This document shows, one piece after another, positions 10,615-21,300 of a stretch of 64,000 bases of DNA (its first letter is position 1; the number at the start of each line of letters is the position of its first letter). The notes beneath the pieces were generated by a model. That model saw only the letters and a program-made list of their open reading frames with translations, searched no databases and was not told the origin of the DNA. The stretch covers positions 62,001-126,000 of the forward strand of contig JAOTOM010004747.1 in the NCBI GenBank assembly GCA_034440615.1. The letters are read 5' to 3'. The DNA is from Ashinkailepas kermadecensis. Taxonomy: Eukaryota > Arthropoda > Thecostraca > Neolepadidae. Position numbers and translations under genes: made by a program.

Positions 10615-12750
10615 TAAATATATCCGAATCGTGATCTGGGCCGTAGATGACACACCCATTTTTATCAAAATCGTGAGGGGACGGGTATGGATATGTAGAC
10701 GGGTAAACAATTTGTGGTCTACCTTGGTGATTTGTCCTGGGATCGCCTGAGTATCAGGAATACGCCGCTTACACTACCCAAACATCGTGTTAGTTATGAA
10801 GAGGTGACACATTTTTTTCTTGATGACTTTTGCAACCAGTGTGCCATTCTACCAAAAGCCATTTGAAGCAGTCTAACATGAAATGGTGTAATTACACAGG
10901 TAGTGTAAATATTATGTTCAGATCCGGTTAATGTTATCCATGTGTGTTTTGTACCTATATGCATGCGTGTGTTCAGTCATGCAAGTCATGTTACCGTTGT
11001 AAATATCAGACGATGCATGTTATCTCGTCATATGTTATCTTACCTCGATTGCCATATTTGCCACATCCATTGCAAGTTGCATGGAAAAGTGTGTATAAAA
11101 TACCGAAAGAGTGAATACATACTATCGTGGGTCAGTGAAGGTGATTGAAAACCACGGTGCTAGTGAATAATCGCTGTCGCCATATTTTGATTGATTATAA
11201 TATGATGCGGTAGTGTTGGTCACAGAGTAAGTACGTTTTTTTTTCTTCTTATTTTGAATTTTCGGCGCCCTGACAATTCGTTAGAATTTCAGATATAGCA
11301 GCGTATCCAGAGAGTGGCACCAGCTTGCATGGGCGGATCAGAAAGGCAAGACAAAAGTGTGTGCGAGGAGCAAAGATGTTGGTCACATAGTAGAGAAGAC
11401 TAATAGTATTAGGCTCCTAGTACTGAAGAATGACTCGACCTTGAATGCATTGAGCTTCAATGTTGACCTTTTTCCGAGATAACGTGATATATATTGTTGA
11501 AGTGCTTCCCTTGTACCAACGTCGCTTTTCCGTAAGGTTCTTTTTCACACTTGCCCGCATGTCTCAGCATTATTGTTTTAATGCTCACACTGCATGGACG
11601 TACATTTTCAGAACATTTCAGGGGAATGTCGATTCTATTCATGCCTGCATGGATGTAGTGTTTGACAGCGACATCACAAAGCTTCAGAGTATTAAAAACT
11701 GTTCCTTCATTCGCATCACTTAATACTAATTCGGTTGGAAATACAACGTGAACTGCAAAAAGAAGATCGTCCGTAACTGATGGTATTTGCACCCCTCTTC
11801 TCGACCGAACGCAACAGCATTACGCTTCTGCGTATAGCTTGTATCGGTCATGGGATTTCCATGGTGTACTGGAAAGCCTGGGTAAACACGCAAGTCTGGG
11901 TCTGGGTAAAGTCTGGAAAGTCTGGGTAAACACGCAAGTCTGGGTCTGGGTAAAGTCTGGAAAGTCTGGGTAAACACGCAAGCGGAAATGTCTGGCTCAA
12001 CTCCAAATAAGGCAGGCATTTTCTATATGAACAATTCCGAATACACTGGGTTTTCCGTTATGGACTGTTCTTTATGTTCGCCGATTACCATGAAATATAA
12101 ACATGTGGGTACCTCGTACGTGTGATAGACACATTCGTCCGATTTTTTTAGGTGGCATTTGAGAAAGTGATTCATTTCTTTAAATGTATAATCGTGTTTT
12201 TCAGTTTGCTGAGTTTGTGTTTTAGCTTTGCATGTTTTCTTCGCCCCAAGACTTGGTACTTGTTTGTTCAACTGATGGTTATCACAGATAGTTTCTCAGA
12301 GGTGACTGGGCCCTTAAGCTTATTTTCAACATGACATGACCACTTAACTGTGTCCACATCCCGAACCAACTGCTACCCTAAATATGCATTGAGAGTTCTT
12401 TGAAAAATGCATGCATTTCCACCACCCCCACCACAAAATGGAGGAATTAGCCCGTTCAAAACACAATGTCATTCTGTAATGAAAAACTATCGCGGCTTGC
12501 ATGATAGGCTGCAGCAACTTGAGCGTGGAGGCCTCTCAATACCACACCAATTACGGCAATAACTTCTTGTTCAATTTTCAGCATGGACTTAAGTTTACAC
12601 CATTGGTTGCTTCCATATGCAGTGCTTAACATACTTGTATCGCTCCGTATCAACGTCATTGGGGGTTCAGGATGACGTTGTCGTCGTCAATGTCCTTATA
12701 ACCCATATCGCTGTAATACGTACTACCACCCAGCGGGTGACATGAAGAGT
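10615..12750. other. No gene recognised; small 54-bp repeat
   Basis: Only short frames. At about 11872-11985 a unit of roughly 54 bp (CTGGGTAAACACGCAAGTCTGG plus CTGGGTAAAGTCTGGAAAG) is present about twice. The remainder shows no recognised feature. Confidence 0.5.
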
Positions 12751-12754
12751 TAGA

Positions 12755-13265
12755 CAACGGCATGCGAGCCGCTGGACGGCCGCCGGTCATCAAATGCACC
12801 GATATGGCGACCATGGTCACAAGGGGGGGGGGGGGAGACAAACATCTCCGAGCTGCTGTACGGCGACCACGATCGGAGGAGGGGAGCAAAGATCTCCGAG
12901 CTGCTGGACGGCGGATGGTCATCAAATGTACCGATATGGCGACCACGGTGAGAGGTGGGGGAGGGAGCAAATATCTCCGAGCCGCTGGACGGCGGACGGT
13001 CATCAAATGTACGGATATGGCGACCACGGTGGGAGGTGGGGGGGGGGGGAGGGAGCAAATATCTCCGAGCCGCTGGACGGTGGATGGTCATCAAATGTAC
13101 GGATATGGCGACCACGGTGGGAGGTGGGGGGGGGGGAGGGGAGGGAGCAAATATCTCCGAGCCGCTGGAAGGCGGACGGTCATCAAATGCATGGATATGG
13201 CGACCGCGGTGAGAGGTGGTGGAGGGATCACATATTTCCGAGTTGCTTGAACGGTGGAAAGACGG
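12755..13265. repeat. G-rich minisatellite, about 88-92 bp units
   Basis: Six or so units carrying ATCTCCGAGCCGCTGGA, GGTCATCAAATG, GATATGGCGACCACGG and a run of 6-13 G. Unit starts include 12974, 13062 and 13154; the length differences come largely from the G-runs. The first two units are shortened (about 48 bp apart at 12845 and 12893). Long frames here are repeat-driven. Confidence 0.9.
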
Positions 13266-13269
13266 ACGG

Positions 13270-13735
13270 ACTTGCATCCCCACTTATCTTCTCTGTGCAT
13301 TGCTGATTTCACAGTCGCTGCACTGCGCTACTGGACGTTTCTGGAGGCGCAACGGTTTCATTTCAAGGAAGTTCGGGCCGGCGAGTTGCGCGATGGGTAT
13401 GCGACTGTTTAACAGGAAATGTCCGCCCTTAAAAGCGGGACCATGGTGCCACTATCCGAGAAGTGAGAGACCATGACCCCTTTATCCCACACCTTCCCTA
13501 CGCCGCGAGATTCTAGGTAGGTACGTGCAAACGACCACACGTCATCTTCGCAACTTACCCTCGATTTGGTGTCTGCGTTTAGATAGTATGCACATGCACG
13601 TTTTTGCGAGGATACGTACATGCGCAGGGCGCACGTGCACATGTGCAACCGTGTCTGGGAGTCGGCTGGGACCAATTTACGGGGGCTTTGCGCATAAGCG
13701 CTTGTCTGGCTACTCGTTGGCGCTGGCGTGGTGTA
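13270..13735. other. No gene recognised
   Basis: Unique-looking sequence between two arrays; no coding exon or element identified. Confidence 0.5.
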
Positions 13736-13737
13736 CA

Positions 13738-14595
13738 CACACCAGAATTGTGAGTGTGTGTGTGTGTATGTTAACAGCTGACGTCTGTGTGTTTGTCGAC
13801 AGCTGACTTGTGTATGTGCGTGCGTGTGTCGACAGCTGACCTGTTGTGTGTGCCGACAGCTGACGTGTGTGTGTGTCGACAGTTGACGTGTTGTATGTGT
13901 TGACAGCTGACGTGTCGTGTGTGTCAACAGCTGACGTGTGTGTGTGCCGACAGCTGTCGTGTCGTGTGTGCCGACAGCTGTCGTGTCGTGTGTGCCGACA
14001 GCTGACGTGTCGTGTGTGCCGACAGCTGTCGTGTCGTGTGTGTCGACAGCTGTCGTGTCGTGTGTGCCGACAGCTGACGTGTCGTGTGTGCCGACAGCTG
14101 ACGTGTGTGTGTGTCGACAGCTGACGTTGTATGTGCCGACAGCTCACGTGTGTGTGTCGACAGCTGACGTATCGTGTGTGCCGACAGCTGACGTGTGTGT
14201 ACGTGTGTGTGTGTGTGTCGACAGCTGTCGTGTCGTGTGTTTCGACAGATGACGTGTCGTGTGTGTCGATAGCTGACGTGTCGTGTGTCGTGTGTGTCGA
14301 CAGCTGTCGTGTCGTGTGTTTCGACAGATGACGTGTCGTGTGTGTCGATAGCTGACGTGTCGTGTGTGTCGACAGCTGTCGTGTCGTGTGTTTCGACAGA
14401 TGACGTGTCGTGTGTGTCGATAGCTGACGTGTCGTGTGTGTGTGTGTCGACAGCTGTCGTGTCGTGTGCTTCGACAGCTGACGGGTCGTGTGTGTGTGTC
14501 AACAGATGACGTTGTATGTGCCGACAGCTGAAGTTCTGTGCACGTCGACAGGTGAAGTGTCGGCCTGTCGACAGCTGATACGCTACCCTGCCGAC
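13738..14595. repeat. 24-bp array of CGACAGCTGTCG/CGACAGCTGACG palindromes
   Basis: About 35 units of roughly 24 bp made of GTGTGTGCCGACAGCTG(T/A)CGTGTC. Many contain the 12-bp perfect palindrome CGACAGCTGTCG with a CAGCTG E-box core; others read CGACAGCTGACG. Near 14230-14440 a 72-bp higher-order block repeats. Open frames across it are produced by the 3n period. The last divergent units run straight into the candidate exon at 14603. Confidence 0.95.
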
Positions 14596-14602
14596 AGCTG
14601 GG

Positions 14603-15779
14603 CCGGAGGGCGAGCGTGAGTCGGAGCGCCGCTCGGTCAGTCTACACACGTCGCTGGAGCGCCGGCGGTACGGACTGGCGCCGCGGCTGGTGGACAGACG
14701 CAGCCTGGACCGGCTGGAGCGACTCGGACGGGCAGAGCCCACCGGACACACGTGACAGCTGTCGCCGCGGCCGGCATGCCGCACCGACTCGTGAGGCGGC
14801 CTCGGAATTGTCGGCCGAGGCCAGTCGGCCAGGTCGGCCCGGGATCGCCCCGTCGTCCAGAGCCGGCTGGTCGATGCGCTCCGACCGCAGTCAACGAGGA
14901 CAGTCGGCAGCCCGCATTAGCCGGACGCCTTCTGGGTGTCCGGAGGTTCTCAAGGGAGGCCGCTGCCGTCCACCGTCAGCTCGGGCTCGCTCGGTGGCTA
15001 GTCAGGATCTAAGGACGTAGCATGCCAGCATTGAAGCTAGGTTTTGAGATGCAACGTGGAGGTACAACGAGGCGGTAGTCGTACCAAGCTCCTGCCACAG
15101 GGATGCCTCAGATAGCCGGGTAGGCTCTGGGTGAAGATCTATTGCGATGCCATAAGCACGCCAATTGCCGCCTAGGGACACGGTAGATTCGGCTCTGGGA
15201 GTTCGATAGTCTCGGAGAACCCAATGTTGACTCGGGAGAACACACCGCCAGCCTTGGCTCCTCGAGAGCTACACTGGTAGTGAGTGTTAGAATATGAAAG
15301 GAGATCTTAGTCAGAATGCCAATTTCCACGAAGCCTTGAAGCAGTCTTCAGAAGATTTACAGTGCCCGACCATCGACTGCCGACCCGACTGGCGAGCAGC
15401 GGGGCGAGGTCAGTCTCCAGTCGAACAAAATAATCGCCGGGTAGCGGCAGCACCTTACTCGATAATCATAAGAAAACGAAGCTCAATATTTATAGTCTGT
15501 GCAGGCGGCTGAAGAGTGTGGTGTAGATTAGAGCTGTGGTGCGTCGTTGATTTTCAACCGCCGTGCAATTGGTTTAGACGTGGCCGCACCCTCCAACACC
15601 CAACAGAACACTCGGCTCTCCACAGTCCGGGTGCCGCCTGCCAGCCGTGTCAAGTCCAGTCGGCTGGCGGCGACAGCAACGCCTCACTGCCCAACCCCAA
15701 TCCCAATCCGTTTTCGTACAGTGCCGAGCGTCGGATCTGCGGGCCGCGAGCGGAGGCTGCCGCTGCGTGGTCGACATAA
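14603..15779 (+). CDS. Unidentified gene, two candidate exons
   Basis: Not recognised. Exon candidate one, about 14603-14745, follows a CCGACAG acceptor and reads GPEGERESERRSVSLHTSLE..., rich in Arg and Glu with RRSLDRLERLGR, ending at a possible donor ACAC|GTGACA. Exon candidate two, about 15626-15779, follows a CTCCACAG acceptor and reads SPGAACQPCQVQ..., then SNASLPNPNPNPFSYS, and ends in TAA. The compositional bias (GC-rich, Arg/Ser/Pro-rich) fits the C-terminus of a larger protein. The region between (14.75-15.05 kb) is GC-rich with open frames on both strands, and I could not choose an exon there. Phases were not confirmed end to end, so treat this as a hint only. Confidence 0.3.
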
Positions 15780-15889
15780 GTCAGTCCTGTCTGGACAACA
15801 ATATACGCTTATCGGTGTGTTGGTCGTTCAGTGGTGTACCGTGCTGTTATGGGTCGAGTGCGGTTGGCATGAATATTGCTGTACGTGAG

Positions 15890-16065
15890 CAGTGTGCGTG
15901 CGTTGGTATGTATGCGCGTACATGTGTGTGTGTATGTATGCATACGTATGTATGTATGCATCCATCTATGTATGTATGATGTATGCATCCATGTATGTAT
16001 GTATGTACGCTTGCATATATGCATGTATAAGTGTATGTATGATGTTTGTATGTATGTACGCGTAC
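15890..16065. repeat. TATG/TGTA tetranucleotide tract
   Basis: Interrupted TATG-type repeats with GCATCCATC interruptions. The minus strand frame is open (His/Tyr/Thr repeats) but not coding. Confidence 0.85.
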
Positions 16066-16069
16066 ATGT

Positions 16070-17395
16070 AATTGTTTCCGTTGGTATAAGTATCCGGCGC
16101 CGAGTGAGTGGATCCCGAGCGTTTCAGAGCTGCCGGCTGTTAAACTACGCGACTGTTGTGCTGTTGTGTTGAAGGACGGATGTTGGGTGAGGTGAACCGG
16201 AGTAGGGTACCGAGGGTTTCTGACAGACGACACAGATCATCGGAGAGAGCTGCCGTGTCGCCTCGCCTCCCAGACGCAGTTTCGGGCATCGCCTCGTAAC
16301 TACGCTGGGCTGTTGACGGCACCGCCCATACGGCGATCGTTGGTTGGCGCCGTCAACTGTAGCAAGTTGTGGAGAAGGTATTGTTTTGACAAACTGCAGC
16401 TAAGACAGTCGTCGGTTGCATGCTATGATTTTGCGTGCAGTCAGTCCAGCTATCTTTTCCCATGCTGTACAGACGAAAGGAGGCTGGCAACTCAAGGAAT
16501 GACTTGCAGCAATTTTGGTGGTATTGTTCTCCATTCTTTGCTTTTCAATTTCTACATCAATCGAATCCTTGATTTTGTCACCGAAAAAAAAATCGTGGGA
16601 GATTATCTAATCGTCGTTCCACACTGGCACTCTGGGTTATTCATCTCGTACTGCCATACCACCGTCATATGCGGCAGCTATCTTTGACACACATTATAAA
16701 CGAATGAGCTATTCGCATTGCGAAGGGGCTGAACGCTATGGATGAGAGCGGCATCGTTGCTGCAGACTTCTGTTGGCAATTGCCAGTTCTCGTCTACAGC
16801 CGTACTAACGTGGTAGAACTGAATCAGAATAGGACAGTGGCTGACAGCGGACGGATAATTCAGTGAGATTGTGTATGTGTTGGTCTTTTTCCGGTGCTGG
16901 GCGAGTGTTCGCCCTGTCGCGAGTCACACTCGTCCGACCTCAGTAAACACTGCCGAAGGCTATCCGGACGCGATGATTCCTCACCGAGCGAGTGGACCGA
17001 CCGGCCAATGTTGTTGAAGCGTGCCGCAGTGTTCCAGAGCGCCACCAGGCGCGGCTCGATCAGTGCCCCTGCATTCTGTCAGTTGTTTCCGTGCCAAGTG
17101 GCGACTCTGTCGCAGTGGTTCCGTTCGCCACCATCGATGCCGCGAGCGCCATCTTCCGTCAGCGACACGTAATACAGTTTGTTGATGAGCAGCCAGTGTG
17201 TGCGTGTGGCGCGTCACCCAGTCTGTTTCGTTGGCCAGCTTCACGGCCGGCGCTCGGTGTAAGATGCGTAGTTCCTGCTTCATGAGCACAGGCACAGCCA
17301 ACATACGCACTCAAATCGTCCTGCCGATGGTGAGGAAGACAGGAAGGGATTTTCCTCTGCCTGTGGAGGATAATCTAGTGAGGTATCCTGATGAT
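16070..17395. other. No gene recognised
   Basis: Several 90-125 codon frames on both strands around 16.3-16.7 and 16.9-17.3 kb, without a recognisable domain, consistent splice frame or homologous motif. Confidence 0.45.
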
Positions 17396-17405
17396 CAAAA
17401 GGAGC

Positions 17406-17590
17406 GGAGGTGGTCGAGTGGCCGGAGTGCTGGGCTCGGAATTAGAAAATTCCGGGTCCAAGACTCGCATCATTTGGAACACTTCCCAATCCCGCAGCCC
17501 ATCGATAATCAGTGCGGGAGGCGCATTTAGCCGTGACTCGGCATACAGTCGTGAATCACCCAATAAAAATCAGCCCAGCGCTGCTCTCGG
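17406..17590 (+). mobile_element. Second tRNA-derived SINE candidate
   Basis: Perfect A box TGGTCGAGTGG (17411-17421) and a B box with two changes, GGTCCAAGACT (17455-17465), at tRNA-like spacing. It is followed by a body and the tail CACCCAATAAAAATCAGCCC (about 17557-17576). The family differs from the element at 8.5 kb. Confidence 0.45.
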
Positions 17591-17599
17591 CTCATGATG

Positions 17600-18312
17600 G
17601 GATAAACCCGTGATGGCGGCAGTGAAGATGTCCTTCACGTCCCTGTACAGCGCACCGACACGCCTCAGCCGTGACGCTCCATCAGCAAAAAAGGGTCTAC
17701 TTCATTGGTGTATTGTCATGGTCAAACAGTAAAGTTCCCGGGTCCACGGAAGCGGCGGTCGGCGGAATGGAGATTCTATCATCTGTCAGGCCGAGTACAG
17801 ACCGGCACCGTGCGTGGCGACTGGGCGACGCCGGCTGCCCGCGAGTCGCCCACGATTTGCACCGAACCCAGCGCCAGTGGCAGGCCAATCGGGTGCCAGA
17901 CGCAAGAGGAACTGTTAACGATAAATCCGTTCAGCCGCTCTGGATGAGGGCCCGTAACAATATAAAACCGACCATTAGACGCTTGTTTAACATGACATGG
18001 CGATCAATACTGCAATATATACGCTGAATTGACTTAAGATGTGCAAGACGTATCGTGGAGGACGCCAGCGAAATGGAAGGCCCTGTGGCGTCCGACAGTC
18101 ACCCGTAAGGCGGTGACGCACGCGCATCCCACAGACAGCACACAACCACACGACTGGTGCGCCACGCGCCGGGCCGGCGCCCGCGTCCCGGCTCGGTCAC
18201 CTATCACAGAGGAGACGGTGTGGCCCCCGACGCGCGTCACTCCCACCGCGACCTGAGCGGACGCCACGGCACCACATCACAGACAGCGTCCCTGGCGGAG
18301 ACGACAGCCACG
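17600..18312. other. 3' flank of MAN1B1; nothing else recognised
   Basis: Lies downstream of the MAN1B1 stop on the minus strand. No clear AATAAA on that strand was noticed, so the transcript end is unknown. Confidence 0.4.
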
Positions 18313-21300
18313 TCAGATATAGTCGTGTCCGGACGCGGCACCCGGCGCGGGCACAGGTCGCGGCCGCTGCGGCGGTGCCGGCGGCGGCGCGCGCCGCAGC
18401 ACCGGCAGCGGGTGCGCCTCCGTGTTGAAGACAAAGTCGTTGAGGTTGAGCGTGCGCTGGTCGTCGGCGAACAGCAAGTAAAAGTACTTGAGCGTCTCGC
18501 CCAGGAAGAACGACTCCATTGAGTCGCGTGGATTCAGGTTGTTCGGGTCGAGCACGTTGCCGATGCTCGTGTAGCCGCCCGTCGCCACCTTGGTGTACTT
18601 CTCGAACGCCTGCGGGGCGCGGGCACAGCGCTAGTGCGTGCGTCACCACAGCCACCCACAGTCGACATGGATCGTGCACACAGTCGCGCGCACACACAAA
18701 TTGTCACGCATACATACACAAATTATGTCAGACATACAGTGTACCGATGTATTTTCGTTGTCTGTGCTAGCATAAAAAACAAAGGACGGTGGAAAAGGAC
18801 CTTTACATCAATACAATCCATGGGCCGACATAGTCTGTATTTGTACGTTTGTAACTTGCTATGAGTTTGACGTTTTACTGTAAATGAAATGTGACACATA
18901 ATTTTGATCAAACTTCTCCATGCAATTTGCAACAATTTTGCCAACTACTGAAACCAATTCCAGGCCTTGCCCTGTTACACCCTACCAAGAACATTTTTTT
19001 TGCAGACCCAATCCTGACAAACCTCACCTGGAATATATCCCAGCCCCAGTCCTGGTAGGTGGTGTTGCCGGTGAGATGGTAGAGAACCCAGAGTGACTCC
19101 AGTGTCTCGGGCCGCAACAAATTGTGGGCGTCCAGTGGCTTCACATAGAAGTCATCGGCGGCTCCCGGCTGTCCACCACCAAACGGGTCAGTCCGACATG
19201 CAGCAATACGTGCAACCGATGACAATCCCAGATCGTCGGGCGGATCCATCACACACAATGTAGGTCAACGGGCGTATCCGTCAGTCTGCATCATCGGGCA
19301 AATCCGCTAAACATATCGGGTAGCCATCACACACACGGTCCAGGCCATCGGGTGATATCAGACGTCAGGTCGTGTGGCGAATCCATCACACACGTAGTCC
19401 AAACCACGGGGTACTAGCACACACGTCAGGTGGTGTGGCAAGTCCGTCACACACGTAGTCCAGACCACGGGGTAATAGCACACACGTCAGGTGGTGTGGC
19501 GAGTCCGTCACACACGTAGTCCAGACCACGGGGTAATAGCACACACGTAGTCCAGACCACGGGGTAATAGCACACATGTCAGGTGGTGTGGCGAGTCCGT
19601 CACACACGTAGTCCAGACCACGGGGTAATAGCACACACGTAGTCCAGACCACGGGGTACTAGCACACACGTCAGGTGGTGTGGCGAGTCCGTCACACACG
19701 TAGTCCAGACCACGGGGTAATAGCACACACGTCAGGTGGTGTGGCAAGTCCGTCACACACGTAGTCCAAACCACAGGGTAATAGCACACACGCCAGATCG
19801 TGGCGCGAGTCCATCACACACGTAGTCCAAACCACGGGGTAATAGCACACACGTCAGGTGGTGTGGCGAGTCCGTCACACACGTAGTCCAGACCACGGGG
19901 TACTAGCACACACGTCAGGTGGTGTGGCAAGTCCGTCGCACACGTAGTCCAGACCACGGGGTAATAGCACACACGTCAGGTGGTGTGGCGAGTCCGTCAT
20001 ACACGTAGTCCAGACCACGGGGTAATAGCACAAGCGTCAGGTGGTGTGGCGAGTCCGTCACACACGTAGTCCAGACCACGGGGTAATAGCACACACGTAG
20101 TCCAGACCACGGGGTACTAGCACACACGTCAGGTGGTATGGCGAGTCCGTCACACACGTAGTCCAGACCACGGGGTAATAGCACACACGTCAGGTGGTGT
20201 GGCAAGTCCGTCACACACGTAGTCCAAACCACAGGGTAATAGCACACACGCCAGATCGTGGCGCGAGTCCATCACACACGTAGTCCAAACCACGGGGTAA
20301 TAGCACACACGCCAGGTCGTGTCGCGAGTCCATCACACGTAGTCCAGACCACGGGGTAATAGCACACACGTCAGGTGGTGTGGCGAGTCCGTCACACACG
20401 TAGTCCAGACCACGGGGTAATAGCACACACGTCAGGTGGTGTGGCGAGTCCATCACACACGTAGTCCAGACCACGGGGTAATAGCACACACGTAGTCCAG
20501 ACCACGGGGTAATAGCACACACGTCAGGTGGTGTGGCGAGTCCATCACACACGTAGTCCAGACCACGGGGTAATAGCACACACGTCAGGTGGTGTGGCGA
20601 GTCCATCACACACGTAGTCCTAGACCACGGAGGTAATAGCACACGTCAGGTGGTGTGGCGAGTCCATCACACACGTAGTCCAGACCACGGGGTAATAGCA
20701 CACGTAGTCCAGACCACGGGGTAATAGCACACACGTCAGGTGGTGTGGCGAGTCCATCACACACGTAGTCCAGACCACGGGGTAATAGCACACACGTCAG
20801 GTGGTGTGGCGAGTCCATCACACACGTAGTCCAGACCACGGGGTAATCAGAGCCTGCTGATGCCAGAGCCATGTCAATCAGTACCCTCCCATTGATTAAC
20901 CGCTTGACGTATTGCACATGCATGCCCCAAGTGGTCTAGCGCCTCCCACCACCAGATCCTGAACAGCCGACGTACGTTCATGTTGAAGTATGTGATCTCC
21001 GGTGCCAGGCCGGTCGGCTGTCGGGTGTACGTGAGGTAGCAGGTGTAGGCCAGCTCCTGCGCCAGCTTCATGTAGGACGTGGGCAGACCGAGTCGAACAC
21101 TCAGCGCCAGCGCGCCCGGCAGAAAACACGCCAGGTGGTCCTGGGCAGACCGACACAGGTCAGGACAGGTCAGGTGGTCCTGGACAGACCGACACAGGTC
21201 AGGGCAGGTCAGGTGGTCCTGGGCAGACCGACACCGGTCAGGACAGGTCAGGTGGTCCTGGACAGACTGACACCGGTCAGGACAGGTCAGAGACAGAGTT

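Noticed and set aside
13700..14600. CRISPR-like repeat-spacer array
   Set aside because: Repeats are contiguous and degenerate without unique spacers, and the window is eukaryotic.
13710..14784. 286-codon minus-strand frame with His/Thr repeats
   Set aside because: Fully explained by the 24-bp array; composition is the repeat translated.
16981..17310. 109-codon minus-strand frame and overlapping candidates
   Set aside because: No domain, and competing open frames on both strands; likely chance in GC-rich DNA.
19386..20923. Several 90-143 codon minus-strand frames rich in [14 protein letters not shown]
   Set aside because: They lie within the MAN1B1 intron minisatellite; same-strand repeats, not exons.
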